A stretch of DNA of 64,000 bases from Alkalicoccobacillus gibsonii (GTDB taxonomy: Bacteria > Bacillota > Bacilli > Bacillales > Bacillaceae_D). This document shows positions 1 through 7,659 of this stretch, one piece after another; position 1 is the first letter of the stretch; the number at the start of each line of letters is the position of its first letter. Both the position numbers and the translations under genes were made by a program. The notes beneath the pieces are model-generated. The model did not search any database and was not told the DNA's origin. It saw only the letters and a list, made by a program, of their open reading frames with translations. Where the stretch lies: assembly GCF_016798245.1 (NCBI RefSeq), contig NZ_JAEUZA010000001.1:232221-296220 (forward strand). The letters are read 5' to 3'.

Positions 1-272
1 AAGTTACCGAGGTTGACGTACCCAATTTCTTTTGTTTCTTTGTGTATGTGAGCTGCGGGCATTTTAATGCCGAGGTTTACTGCGTCATCTGCTACCTGTA
101 ATTGATCATAGTGTTCGAGAGTTCGGGCATGAATGCCAATTGCTCTGGATTTATGATCTGGACCGGGACGTTTATCAATAATTCGAAAAGGAATGTTGTA
201 ATGCGTTAATCGATGCGCTAAAGCTAAACCGGTTGGGCCAGCTCCGACAATCAACACTATAGGTTGCTCCAT
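1..272 (-). CDS. FAD-dependent monooxygenase, N-terminal part (cut by the left edge)
   Basis: Only the first 90 residues are in the window. They open with a Rossmann FAD-binding motif, GAGPTGLALAHRL, at residues 10-22, followed by a region with SRAIGIHARTLE at about 43-54. Both are typical of the aromatic-ring hydroxylase (PheA/TfdB/UbiH-like) flavoprotein family, which uses NAD(P)H and O2 to hydroxylate small aromatic or polyketide substrates. The ATG has a GGAGTGA ribosome site about 5 bases upstream. The substrate cannot be inferred because the C-terminal substrate domain lies outside the window. Family assignment is fairly secure; specificity is unknown. Confidence 0.8.
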   Translation of the reverse strand, partial: MEQPIVLIVGAGPTGLALAHRLTHYNIPFRIIDKRPGPDHKSRAIGIHARTLEHYDQLQVADDAVNLGIKMPAAHIHKETKEIGYVNLGN

Positions 273-337
273 TTAAATCACTCCAATCACTGTCGGTTTA
301 TCTACTACGAATTCCCTCGAACGACTCATTTCAAACG

Positions 338-365
338 AAAAAAGAGCCACTTGTTAAGTGGCTCC
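338..365 (-). terminator. Rho-independent terminator of the yjcZ-type gene
   Basis: A 7-bp stem (GAGCCAC paired with GTGGCTC) with a 7-base loop is followed on the minus strand by a T run. It lies just past the stop codon of the small YjcZ-type gene and separates it from the monooxygenase downstream. Confidence 0.8.
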
Positions 366-378
366 GCATCACTTTGAA

Positions 379-489
379 TTAGTATACGTAGCTAGCTCCA
401 ATGATTACTAACAGAATGAATAAAACAATGATGAAAGCAAAGCCGCCACCAGCGTAACCGCCGCCTTTTCCACATTCAAATTCTCCCAT
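379..489 (-). CDS. YjcZ-family small sporulation membrane protein (36 aa)
   Basis: This is a 36-residue peptide too short for most gene callers. It has a short Gly/Cys-rich head (MGEFECGKGGGYAGGGF), then one hydrophobic helix (about residues 17-33, FAFIIVLFILLVIIGASY), ending in VY. This composition matches the YjcZ/YuzM family of tiny membrane proteins found in spore formers and often made late in sporulation. An AAAGGTGG ribosome site precedes the ATG, a sigma-K-like promoter lies 30-60 bases upstream, and a hairpin terminator follows, so it looks like a stand-alone transcript. The family is recognised; its molecular function is not established. Confidence 0.82.
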   Translation of the reverse strand: MGEFECGKGGGYAGGGFAFIIVLFILLVIIGASYVY

Positions 490-517
490 GTTGCCACCAC
501 CTTTCCAAGACATAACA

Positions 518-546
518 TAGACTATGCAGTAACAAGAGAAAGGGGT
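518..546 (-). promoter_or_regulatory. Candidate sigma-K promoter for the yjcZ-type gene
   Basis: On the minus strand, ACC (-35) is separated by 17 bases from CATAGTCTA (-10). This agrees with the mother-cell sigma-K pattern AC-N16/17-CATANNNTA. It sits about 30 bases upstream of the start codon of a sporulation-family peptide. The assignment rests on motif match and context only. Confidence 0.45.
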
Positions 547-578
547 ACTCATTTTACGTTAGAATCTAAATGCCGATT

Positions 579-1244
579 TTACGCCCAGTGTGACTGCTGA
601 TAAGACATGTCCCAAAATAAATATTCAAACCGGCTTGAAGTAAGAAAAATGTCCTCAAGTTGCTTTCGTTCAGCTTCTCCTAGAGTGATGGCAAGTTCAT
701 CAAGCTTAGCGCATAACCAGTCAGCAATTGCCTTAAATTCATCGTCCTGGTACATGCGAACCCACTCTCCATACTGAGGGTGTTCAAGCGCTCCTGGAAC
801 GGTCGCTAGACGCTTACCGATCTCCGAATAACTCCATGCGCACGGAAGGATGGCTGCGATGAGATGAGCTAATGAGCCCTTTTGTGCTTCACTGATCATG
901 TAGCTGCTATAGGCAATGGTTGTTGGAGCGGCAATCGTATGCTCTAATTCTTCATTTGTTATGCCTAAGCGATGTGCGTACGAGCGATGGAGGGACATCT
1001 CTTCATGCAGAGTGGACTGTAAATAGGCAGCAAAGGTTGCCATTGTATTCAAATCGTTTGCCTTTACAACACCAAGTGCAAACACTCGTGCGTACTCAAT
1101 AAGATACAAATAATCTTGCTTCATGTAATACTTAAAAGCTTCAATATCTAGTGTTCCTGATCCGATTTCTTGAACAAAAGCATGTTCGTGATTCGCCGTC
1201 CAAATTGAGTTTGCTTTCTGACGTAATTCCTTTGTAAAAGACAT
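579..1244 (-). CDS. tenA: Thiaminase II / aminopyrimidine aminohydrolase TenA
   Basis: TenA hydrolyses aminopyrimidine breakdown products of thiamin to HMP, feeding salvage into ThiD. Expected catalytic residues are visible: Asp44 (MKQDYLYL), Cys135 in the AAILPCAWSYSEIG motif, and a late Glu at about 207 (RFEYLFWDM). The 221-residue length is normal. The start six codons inside the open frame is preferred because AAGGAG lies 7 bases before it, while the upstream ATG has none. It is the second gene after thiD, 24 bases downstream, and so falls under the same TPP riboswitch. Cytoplasmic enzyme. Confidence 0.93.
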   Translation of the reverse strand: MSFTKELRQKANSIWTANHEHAFVQEIGSGTLDIEAFKYYMKQDYLYLIEYARVFALGVVKANDLNTMATFAAYLQSTLHEEMSLHRSYAHRLGITNEELEHTIAAPTTIAYSSYMISEAQKGSLAHLIAAILPCAWSYSEIGKRLATVPGALEHPQYGEWVRMYQDDEFKAIADWLCAKLDELAITLGEAERKQLEDIFLTSSRFEYLFWDMSYQQSHWA

Positions 1245-1268
1245 CCTCTCACTCCTTACCATCTTTAT

Positions 1269-2075
1269 TTATTTGCCAGGTAAACCTTTTAAACGAAATC
1301 CCCAGTGATTTGTCGGACCATTACCAGACCCGAGATTAAGTGTATAAGAGATGGCATCTGTAATGAACGCTTTTCCAATGGAGACAGCTTCCTCAATGGA
1401 TTTTCCTTTTGCAAGCTCTGCAGTAATGGCAGCCGAGAAGGTACAGCCTGTTCCATGCAGATGTTTTGTATTTGTTCTGTCTGCATGCAGATGAGTCATG
1501 GTCTGGTTTGAGAACAGGACATCCGTTGAATGATCTGTTCGATAGCCACCTTTGATGACAGCTGCCTTAGCACCAAGCTCATTCACAATGAGTTTAGCCG
1601 CTTTTTCCATATCAGCAACTGTTTCAATCTTCATCTCAATTAAATCACTGGCTTCTGGGATGTTTGGTGTCACAATCGTTGCAAGAGGTACTAAGGTTTC
1701 ACGTAAGGATTTGCGTGAGTGCTCATCCATTAAAGGGTCGCCACTTTTAGCTATCATGACTGGATCACAAATGTATGGCACGTCAATGGCTTGTAAGCGG
1801 TCCACTAACGCCTCCATCATTTCGGGGGTGGCGATCATTCCTGTTTTTACTGCAGAAGGGGGGATATCCGTTAGAACCGAATCAAGCTGTGCCTGGATTA
1901 GGTCGAGTGGCATATGATTAATCATTTGAACACCAGTTGTATTTTGGGCGAGAACGGACGTAATCACGCTCATGCCAAACACTTCTCGTTCTTGAAATGT
2001 TTTTAAATCAGCTTGTACCCCAGCGCCACCGGTTGGGTCTGTACCTGCGATGGTTAATGCTGTATGGATAGCCAT
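1269..2075 (-). CDS. thiD: Hydroxymethylpyrimidine/phosphomethylpyrimidine kinase ThiD
   Basis: ThiD phosphorylates HMP twice to HMP-PP, the pyrimidine half of thiamin. The protein (268 aa from the preferred start) shows the ribokinase-like substrate motif GTDPTGGAGVQADLKTF near the N-terminus, PNIPEA in the middle, and HGTGCTFSAAI near residue 210, the anion-hole/catalytic motif of this family. Bacilli have several ThiD/PdxK-like paralogues, so a pyridoxal kinase role cannot be excluded, but linkage to tenA and a TPP riboswitch favours thiamin salvage. An ATG two codons upstream is possible; the chosen one has GAGG at the better spacing. Confidence 0.9.
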   Translation of the reverse strand: MAIHTALTIAGTDPTGGAGVQADLKTFQEREVFGMSVITSVLAQNTTGVQMINHMPLDLIQAQLDSVLTDIPPSAVKTGMIATPEMMEALVDRLQAIDVPYICDPVMIAKSGDPLMDEHSRKSLRETLVPLATIVTPNIPEASDLIEMKIETVADMEKAAKLIVNELGAKAAVIKGGYRTDHSTDVLFSNQTMTHLHADRTNTKHLHGTGCTFSAAITAELAKGKSIEEAVSIGKAFITDAISYTLNLGSGNGPTNHWGFRLKGLPGK

Positions 2076-2131
2076 TTTCATTCCTCATTTCTTTGATATA
2101 TGTGACATCAGACAATGATTGATTATCTCCT

Positions 2132-2299
2132 AAAAAAACACCGCTTCTCATAAGAAGCGGTGCACATAAACGAACAGATAAACCATACGATCTACTATGT
2201 ATGGACAATTACGTGCCACTTTCCTACGCTAGTGTTAACTAGATCAGGTAATTAGGGTTAAGGCGTAGCCTCTCTCAGCATAGTGCACCCCTAGTGGTT
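2132..2299 (-). promoter_or_regulatory. TPP (THI-box) riboswitch with intrinsic terminator
   Basis: Read on the minus strand, the aptamer (about 2299 to 2213) has the canonical ACTAGGGGTGC, GCTGAGA, AACCCTAATTACCTGATCTAG and GCGTAGGAAAGTGG-type segments of the THI element. It is followed by a 10-bp terminator hairpin (CACCGCTTCT paired with AGAAGCGGTG, 2139-2162) and a run of seven T (2138-2132). High thiamin pyrophosphate should favour the terminator and switch off thiD-tenA. The aptamer begins only about 20 bases after the HU stop codon, leaving very little room for a separate promoter and none for an HU terminator. Confidence 0.95.
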
Positions 2300-2318
2300 A
2301 GTCTGTCATTCAGTTTTA

Positions 2319-2591
2319 TTAGTTTACAGCGTCTTTAAGCTGTTTACCTGGTTTGAACGCAGGATTTTTTGTAGCTGGGATTTCAATTTCTTCACCAGTT
2401 TGTGGGTTACGGCCTTTACGAGCAGAACGCTCACGTACTTCAAAGCTACCAAAACCAACAAGTTGTACTTTTCCACCTTCTACTAGAGAAGAAGTAATGC
2501 TGTCAAATACAGCGTCTACTGCTTTAGAAGCGTCTTTCTTAGATAGATCCGCTTGTTCGGATACTGCGTTAATTAAATCAGTTTTGTTCAT
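2319..2591 (-). CDS. hbs: DNA-binding protein HU
   Basis: This 90-residue histone-like protein bends and compacts DNA as a homodimer. It begins [20 protein letters not shown], and carries [18 protein letters not shown] (about 46-63) and the DNA-intercalating arm with [13 protein letters not shown], all standard for Bacillus HBsu. It is the full usual length. A sigma-A-type promoter lies about 100 bases upstream. Alkaliphilic bacilli can carry more than one HU gene, so this may not be the only copy. No terminator separates it from the thiD riboswitch leader. Confidence 0.95.
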   Translation of the reverse strand: MNKTDLINAVSEQADLSKKDASKAVDAVFDSITSSLVEGGKVQLVGFGSFEVRERSARKGRNPQTGEEIEIPATKNPAFKPGKQLKDAVN

Positions 2592-2694
2592 TGAGATAAC
2601 TCCCTTTCATTCCTTTAAGATAGAAAAGATCATTAAGTAAACTAGCGACATAACAATCTTTATTTACGACAAGTATTTAATAACCTGCCCTTCA

Positions 2695-2723
2695 AATTTA
2701 CTCATGAATCCTTGTTAAGTCAA
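2695..2723 (-). promoter_or_regulatory. Sigma-A promoter of hbs
   Basis: On the minus strand TTGACT (-35, 2723-2718) and TAAATT (-10, 2700-2695) are separated by exactly 17 bases. The predicted transcript starts roughly 95 bases upstream of the HU start codon. Confidence 0.55.
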
Positions 2724-2845
2724 GAGATTTGGGTTAAATAAACGCTCAATAGAGACTTTTTTATCATTTTTTAGCAAAATATACGATATCGTAGAAAACG
2801 TGATTGCTATGCGTCCTCTCCCAAAAAACAATCAAAGATTCTTAG

Positions 2846-3385
2846 TTAAAATTTGCGGACACGGAATGGGCTAACCATAAGAAGAGAAAGAGCAATAATC
2901 ACATACATAAATACATAATTAGGGATATAATTGACGAATAGAGTTAAAAATGTGAGAATACAACCAGCAGCCGTAATTGGTAAACCAACAAAATATTGAT
3001 TGGATTCTGTGATGTTAAACCTAGCTAGACGCAGAGCACCACACATAATGTAAATAATCGCAAAGATAGCTCCAGGCATGCCGAACTCAACCAACGCTGC
3101 TTGATACATCAGCATAGCAGGGGCTACCCCAAAGGAAATAATGTCACTTAATGAGTCAAGCTGCTTACCAAGTTCTGAGGTTGCATTAAACTTACGTGCG
3201 GCCGCTCCGTCTAATCGATCAAAGACAGCTGCAATAGCAATAAGAAGTAATCCCACTCTTAATTGGTCATGAAATACATAGATAATGGCTAAAGCTCCAA
3301 AGCCTAAATTAATTAGTGTTAAGGCGTTAGCAATTTGGCCTTTAACCTTCTTTAAAGAAGAATCAAGCCTTTGTAATAAGAACAC
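2846..3385 (-). CDS. pssA: CDP-diacylglycerol-serine O-phosphatidyltransferase
   Basis: Makes phosphatidylserine from CDP-diacylglycerol and serine in the membrane. The CDP-alcohol phosphotransferase signature D(x2)DG(x2)AR(x8)G(x3)D(x3)D is visible as Asp56, Asp59-Gly60, Arg64, Gly73, Asp77 and Asp81. Several membrane helices follow. It has 179 residues and a GTG start with GGAGAG about 9 bases upstream. Its product is the substrate of Psd, encoded divergently next door. A weak AATC/GATT hairpin followed by T residues after the stop may end transcription. Confidence 0.93.
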   Translation of the reverse strand: MFLLQRLDSSLKKVKGQIANALTLINLGFGALAIIYVFHDQLRVGLLLIAIAAVFDRLDGAAARKFNATSELGKQLDSLSDIISFGVAPAMLMYQAALVEFGMPGAIFAIIYIMCGALRLARFNITESNQYFVGLPITAAGCILTFLTLFVNYIPNYVFMYVIIALSLLMVSPFRVRKF

Positions 3386-3448
3386 CTTCGTTCACTCTCC
3401 TTTTATAATACAGTTAATCAAACAAAACTGCTAAAAACTGTATGAATC

Positions 3449-3461
3449 TATAATTATATCA
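3449..3461. promoter_or_regulatory. Overlapping divergent -10 elements between pssA and psd
   Basis: On the minus strand an extended -10 (TG-A-TATAAT, 3461-3453) faces pssA. On the plus strand TATAAT at 3449-3454 faces psd and overlaps it by two bases. Convincing -35 boxes are not apparent for either direction, so only the -10 elements are claimed. Confidence 0.35.
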
Positions 3462-3518
3462 TGAGAATAACGTGAGAAACAGAGTAAATAAGAAAATAAG
3501 AATGATTGGAGACATGTA

Positions 3519-4301
3519 ATGAAAGGTTTTCGCTGGTTTTTTTGTGCGTGTGTGGAGCTAACAAATGGACCTTTTTTATCCAAACGCTTAAAGCGGTTTT
3601 CCACCTCGAAAGTAAGCAAGCCCTTTATCCCATTATTTATTCGGACATTTAATATAAACAAAGAAGAAATACATTTACCAACTCATAAGTTTAATAGCTT
3701 ACATTCGTTTTTTATTCGCGAACTTAAACCAAATTCTAGGTTAATTGACCAGGATGCGAGTAGTGTGGTTAGTCCTGTTGACGGCGTATTGGCAGAGCAG
3801 GGCCACCTAGATGCAGGCAAGACATTCGTTGTGAAAGGTCAAACCTATTCTCTTTCTGCCATGCTTGGATCAGAAGAAGCGGCTGAAGCTTACGAGAATG
3901 GTCAATATGCAGTGTTTTATCTAAGTCCCAGTCATTATCACCGATTTCATGCGCCGCTCTCTGGCACTGTATCAAAGAGATGGTCACTTGGTTCACGCTC
4001 GTATCCAGTGAATCAATTAGGGATGACTTACGGAAAGAAGCCCCTTTCTGGTAACTATCGTGTGATTTCAGAAGTTAACACAGAAGATGGGCACAAGATG
4101 GCAATGGTAAAGGTAGGAGCCATGAATATCAATTCAATTGAATTAACCCATGCCTCAGAGCACGTTGAAAAAGGTGAGGAGGTTGGTTACTTTTCATTTG
4201 GGTCTACTGTTGTTTTAATATGGGATCAGCAGATGATCCATTTTACAAAATCCCAACTGCCAACAGAAGTAAAAATGGGAGAAAAAGTAGGCAGCCGATA
4301 A
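3519..4301 (+). CDS. psd: Phosphatidylserine decarboxylase (proenzyme)
   Basis: Converts phosphatidylserine to phosphatidylethanolamine. The proenzyme cleaves itself at the FGST sequence (residues 227-230), turning Ser229 into the pyruvoyl cofactor; the large N-terminal piece is the beta chain and the 32-residue tail the alpha chain. Asp88 (SPVDG) and His144 (HRFHAP) fit the self-cleavage triad. Length 260 is typical of the short bacterial form. Family members usually have LGST; Phe in place of Leu is a mild variant. GGAG lies 7 bases before the ATG. Together with pssA it forms the whole PS-to-PE branch. Confidence 0.94.
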   Translation: MKGFRWFFCACVELTNGPFLSKRLKRFSTSKVSKPFIPLFIRTFNINKEEIHLPTHKFNSLHSFFIRELKPNSRLIDQDASSVVSPVDGVLAEQGHLDAGKTFVVKGQTYSLSAMLGSEEAAEAYENGQYAVFYLSPSHYHRFHAPLSGTVSKRWSLGSRSYPVNQLGMTYGKKPLSGNYRVISEVNTEDGHKMAMVKVGAMNINSIELTHASEHVEKGEEVGYFSFGSTVVLIWDQQMIHFTKSQLPTEVKMGEKVGSR

Positions 4302-4306
4302 AAGTA

Positions 4307-4338
4307 AAAGACGAACATCACTTTGGATGTTCGTCTTT
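4307..4338. terminator. Bidirectional terminator between psd and mrpG
   Basis: A 13-bp stem (AAAAGACGAACATC paired with GATGTTCGTCTTTT) with a 6-base loop has T runs on both sides. It ends psd on the plus strand and the mrp operon on the minus strand; the mrpG stop codon lies inside it. Confidence 0.88.
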
Positions 4339-4674
4339 TTTGTAGGTTTCCCTCAGGTCGTCTCGACCGTTCTTGTCACTAAACGGTACACCAACACGGT
4401 GAGCAGAGCGCGCAATCATTAAGGCTGCCATTGGTGAGGTGATAAAGATAAAGAAAATCGTCAGCATAATTTTACCCACGAATTGCTCCTGTACGAATAA
4501 GAAGTACAAAAACGTGGCGAGTAAAAGGGAGGCGGTACCAAGAGTAGAGCTCTTACCAGCTGCATGAAGTCTAGAATAGACATCAGGGAGACGGTTGATT
4601 CCAAACGCTGCAAGCAAACAGAGGAGGGCACCTAATAATAAGATAATGGAGATGATCCATTCAATCGCGCTCAA
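4318..4674 (-). CDS. mrpG: Mrp Na+/H+ antiporter subunit G
   Basis: Small membrane subunit of the seven-protein Mrp (Sha/Mnh) antiporter. It has three hydrophobic helices and the family motif RLPDVYSRLHAAGKSSTLG about residues 30-48, matching MnhG/PhaG. The open frame extends to a GTG three codons upstream, but a TTG start preceded by GAGGTGG at 5-6 bases gives the conserved N-terminus SAIEWIISI, so TTG is preferred. It overlaps mrpF by 14 bases, indicating translational coupling. The basic hydrophilic tail ends inside the terminator. Confidence 0.9.
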   Translation of the reverse strand: MSAIEWIISIILLLGALLCLLAAFGINRLPDVYSRLHAAGKSSTLGTASLLLATFLYFLFVQEQFVGKIMLTIFFIFITSPMAALMIARSAHRVGVPFSDKNGRDDLRETYKKDEHPK

Positions 4675-4936
4675 ACAACCCACCTCTTTCTAGAAACTTT
4701 GATAATGCAACAGATCCAACAAAAGCTAAAATTCCGATGACAAGTAATACTTCTGAGTACGCAATGGTTTCTTGTTGAATCATTAATGTACCGATGGTTC
4801 CCACTAAGATTAAGCCAAACGTGTCTAGTGCAACAATTCGGTCAGAAGTTGTCGGTCCAATTATGGCTCGTACAAAGCAAAGGCAAAGAGCTACAGATAG
4901 AATGCCTAAAACAATCAATAAAACGATTGAAAACAT
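4661..4936 (-). CDS. mrpF: Mrp Na+/H+ antiporter subunit F
   Basis: A 91-residue, three-helix subunit of the Mrp complex. The middle carries RAIIGPTTSDRIVALDTFG (about 23-41), the MnhF/PhaF signature with a conserved Asp in the second helix region. The stop of mrpE and the ATG of mrpF overlap as TAATG, a sign of coupling. MrpE-G are needed for a stable, active antiporter complex in studied alkaliphiles. Confidence 0.93.
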   Translation of the reverse strand: MFSIVLLIVLGILSVALCLCFVRAIIGPTTSDRIVALDTFGLILVGTIGTLMIQQETIAYSEVLLVIGILAFVGSVALSKFLERGGLFERD

Positions 4937-5412
4937 TATCTGGTCACCTCCATAATGGCACGTTCAAATGTTTGCTGAATGTCTTTTATAAATTGCTCAC
5001 GATCCGGAGCATCCAGTGCATGAATATAGATTGTTTGGCTATCATCAGAAAAATCCATTGATAGTGTCCCAGGTGTAAGTGTAATTAATACGGCTAGAAG
5101 TGTAATCTCTCCCTTTGATTCAAGCTTTGTGGGAACGGCAATAATGCTTGATGAAACATTTAACTTTGGAGAAAGAACAACTTTTAAAACATCAATATTC
5201 GCTACAACTAATTCCTTCAGGAAAAGGAAAAACAACTTGATCGCAGCAACAACTCTGCGCATATAAAACGTATAACCTAATAAGGGTCTAGCAAAATACA
5301 ACGCGATGATTCCAATGATATAGCCAATGACAAAGTCTACAAAGGTGAAACTGTTCTGAAATAACATCCACGCTATTGCTGCGATAAGGTTTAATACAAT
5401 TTGTATAGCCAT
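4936..5412 (-). CDS. mrpE: Mrp Na+/H+ antiporter subunit E
   Basis: A 158-residue subunit with N-terminal membrane helices and a cytoplasmic C-terminal domain. It contains RPLLGYTFYMRRVVAAIKL about 42-60 and ITLTPGTLSMDF about 110-121, the latter being the hallmark of the MnhE family. It starts 3 bases after mrpD ends and overlaps mrpF by one base. It acts within the Mrp complex; no independent activity is expected. Confidence 0.93.
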   Translation of the reverse strand: MAIQIVLNLIAAIAWMLFQNSFTFVDFVIGYIIGIIALYFARPLLGYTFYMRRVVAAIKLFFLFLKELVVANIDVLKVVLSPKLNVSSSIIAVPTKLESKGEITLLAVLITLTPGTLSMDFSDDSQTIYIHALDAPDREQFIKDIQQTFERAIMEVTR

Positions 5413-5415
5413 GGC

Positions 5416-6897
5416 TCACTCTCCTAAAACAGCGTCAATATACACACTAGGGTTAAGTAATTGGTCTGCAACTTGTAGCGAGAACGTAAACATCGGTTCA
5501 GCTGCAAAACCTAGTATGATGGTTAATAGAACAAGAGGGACAATCGGTAGTAGCAAGGTCCCAACCTTGATCTCAGCTTGTGCTTGGGTGTGTTTTTGTT
5601 CTCCCCAAAAAACATAGATGAAAATCTTTAACATAGAGAACAATGTTAACAGTCCTACAATTAGGGCAACTGCTCCAATGATATAGTGCCCTCCCGTTAA
5701 ACTATCTAAAATCAATGGGAATTTACTGAAAAAGCCACTGAGTGGTGGTATACCTGCAAGGGAAACCGCTGAAATAAAAAACATCCATCCAAGCAAAGGG
5801 TGTGTACCAAGAACTCCTCCCATTTTCTTTAAATCGGTCGTTCCCGTAATCCATTGCGTGACACCGGCAAAAAGAAAGAGAGCTGCTTTTACGATAATGT
5901 GGTGAGCGATATAATAAACAGCTCCAGCAATGGCAGTCTTTGTGAATAAGCCTAGCCCCATAACCATATAACCAACTTGACTAATAATATGGTAAGAAAG
6001 GATACGCTTGAAATCAAACTGAGAAACAGCTCCAAGAACTCCAAAAAACATCGTTAACCCTGCCATAATTAAGATAAGAGTATGTGTAAATGCAATATCT
6101 TGATTAAAGACAAGGGTGAACATCCGAATGATTGCATAAATGCCAACCTTCGTTAAAAGAGCTCCAAATAAGGCGGCAATTGCTGAAGGTGGTCCGTAGT
6201 ACGACTTAGGTAACCAGAAGTATAAAGGGAATAAAGCCCCTTTCATTGAGAAAACAATCAATAAAATGATAGCAGACACCTGCAGAGCCCCAGATTGTCC
6301 AAGCTCTTCATTTCTTACTGCAAGATGAGCCATATTAACTGTTCCCGTAATTCCGTAGATATAGGCCATCGCTACTAGGAATAAAATAGAGCCAAATACA
6401 TTAATGACAACGTATTTAAATGATTCACGAAGCTGATACTTTGTTCCTCCGAACACAATTAAGATATAGGAAGCAATCAACATTACTTCAAAAAAGACGA
6501 ATAAATTAAACAGGTCTCCAGTTAAAAACGCACCATTCACACCAGTCATAAGGAAAAGATAGAAAGGATAATAGTAAAATTTCTCTCTTTCTTTTGAGAG
6601 TGTTGCAAAACCGAAGAACAAACAAATGGCTCCGATTAGTGATGAAAGGATGACCATAAAAGCTGAGAAGAGATCAGCTACAAATACAATGCCAAACGGA
6701 GCTGACCAATCTCCGAATTCTAATGTGACAATTCCATTTTGATAAACGAAGAGTAATAAGTACACAGAAAGTGCTAATAGAGCAAGCACAGTAAGTGAGC
6801 TTAGTACACGTTGAACCTTTGGCTGGCGTTGGAAGAGAATCAAAAGAGCTCCCATCGCCATCGGAATTAAAACAGGTAAGATTAATAAATTATTCAT
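5416..6897 (-). CDS. mrpD: Mrp Na+/H+ antiporter subunit D (NuoM/N-like)
   Basis: One of the two large proton-pumping-type subunits, homologous to complex I antiporter subunits. The 493 residues form many membrane helices. Glu137 in FNLFVFFEVML and Lys219 in SMKGALFPLYFWLP occupy the positions shown in Bacillus pseudofirmus MrpD to be needed for antiport. It overlaps mrpC by 8 bases. The complex exchanges cytoplasmic Na+ for external H+, allowing pH homeostasis at alkaline pH. Confidence 0.95.
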   Translation of the reverse strand: MNNLLILPVLIPMAMGALLILFQRQPKVQRVLSSLTVLALLALSVYLLLFVYQNGIVTLEFGDWSAPFGIVFVADLFSAFMVILSSLIGAICLFFGFATLSKEREKFYYYPFYLFLMTGVNGAFLTGDLFNLFVFFEVMLIASYILIVFGGTKYQLRESFKYVVINVFGSILFLVAMAYIYGITGTVNMAHLAVRNEELGQSGALQVSAIILLIVFSMKGALFPLYFWLPKSYYGPPSAIAALFGALLTKVGIYAIIRMFTLVFNQDIAFTHTLILIMAGLTMFFGVLGAVSQFDFKRILSYHIISQVGYMVMGLGLFTKTAIAGAVYYIAHHIIVKAALFLFAGVTQWITGTTDLKKMGGVLGTHPLLGWMFFISAVSLAGIPPLSGFFSKFPLILDSLTGGHYIIGAVALIVGLLTLFSMLKIFIYVFWGEQKHTQAQAEIKVGTLLLPIVPLVLLTIILGFAAEPMFTFSLQVADQLLNPSVYIDAVLGE

Positions 6898-7228
6898 CTG
6901 CAGATCCTCTTAATTCTTCTAAGTCGTCTGTGTTATGAACCTTATATGTTCGATAAGCAAGTACTAATAAAAAAGCAGTGATCCCAAAACTGATGACAAT
7001 GGCCGTTAAGATCATGGCTTGTGGCAGGGGATCTGTGAATGTGGTCTCACCTAAGTTAAGTAGGGGAGCGGCACCTCTCGTTAAACCAGGCATTGTTAGG
7101 AGTAACAAATGAGATCCATGCGATAACAGTACAAGCGCCATAACCACTCGCAAGAGACTTTTGGAGAGTAGAAGGTAAGTCCCTGTCATAAAGAGAACTC
7201 CAGCAATGATTGACATTAAGATTTCCAT
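6890..7228 (-). CDS. mrpC: Mrp Na+/H+ antiporter subunit C (NuoK-like)
   Basis: A 112-residue, three-helix subunit related to NuoK of complex I. It shows LSHGSHLLLL (about 35-44) and DPLPQAMILTAIVISFG (about 66-82), with Gly82 at a position known to matter in alkaliphile MrpC. The Asp/Glu-rich tail is cytoplasmic. It overlaps mrpB by one base and mrpD by 8 bases. Confidence 0.94.
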   Translation of the reverse strand: MEILMSIIAGVLFMTGTYLLLSKSLLRVVMALVLLSHGSHLLLLTMPGLTRGAAPLLNLGETTFTDPLPQAMILTAIVISFGITAFLLVLAYRTYKVHNTDDLEELRGSADE

Positions 7229-7659
7229 TATTGATCATCCTCCGCAATCGCTAACGTGATAGTTACAGCTATTCCGACCACAATTAAATAAATGCCTAAG
7301 TCGAAAGGAAGGGCTGATGTTAGCTCAGTTTCTCCTAAAAAGGGTAACTCAAAGTAATCGAAATAGTGAGTGAGAAAAGGTTCACCATTAAAGAGCATGC
7401 TCCATGCTCCAGTTCCAAGTGCTAGGAGCAAGCCAATAGCTATAAATGAGGTAAAAGCAAAAGGTAACGCCTTTTTAATCTTCTCACGATCAAAATTTAA
7501 AAATAATAGTAGAAACGTACAGGCCGTCATGAGTCCGCCAATAAATCCTCCGCCGGGTTGGTTATGTCCAGCAAAAAACAAGTATATGGAGAAGATAAAG
7601 ACGAAGAACACGGTAATACGCGTTAGGTAATGGAGTAAGATATCATTTGATTTGTTCAT
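7228..7659 (-). CDS. mrpB: Mrp Na+/H+ antiporter subunit B
   Basis: A 143-residue subunit with four predicted helices. It carries the family motif GHNQPGGGFIGGLMTA (about 30-45) and a C-terminal ADLGIYLIV-like segment (FDLGIYLIVVGIAVTI) common to MnhB. It overlaps the end of mrpA by 4 bases (ATGA-type coupling) and is followed directly by mrpC. Confidence 0.94.
   Translation of the reverse strand: MNKSNDILLHYLTRITVFFVFIFSIYLFFAGHNQPGGGFIGGLMTACTFLLLFLNFDREKIKKALPFAFTSFIAIGLLLALGTGAWSMLFNGEPFLTHYFDYFELPFLGETELTSALPFDLGIYLIVVGIAVTITLAIAEDDQ

Noticed and set aside
1552-1917. Open frame of 121 codons on the plus strand inside thiD
   Set aside because: It is antisense to a well-supported enzyme gene, has no ribosome site and resembles nothing known.
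4786-5061. Open frame on the plus strand across mrpF/mrpE
   Set aside because: Antisense shadow of two conserved subunits with no ribosome site and an unusual amino-acid mix.
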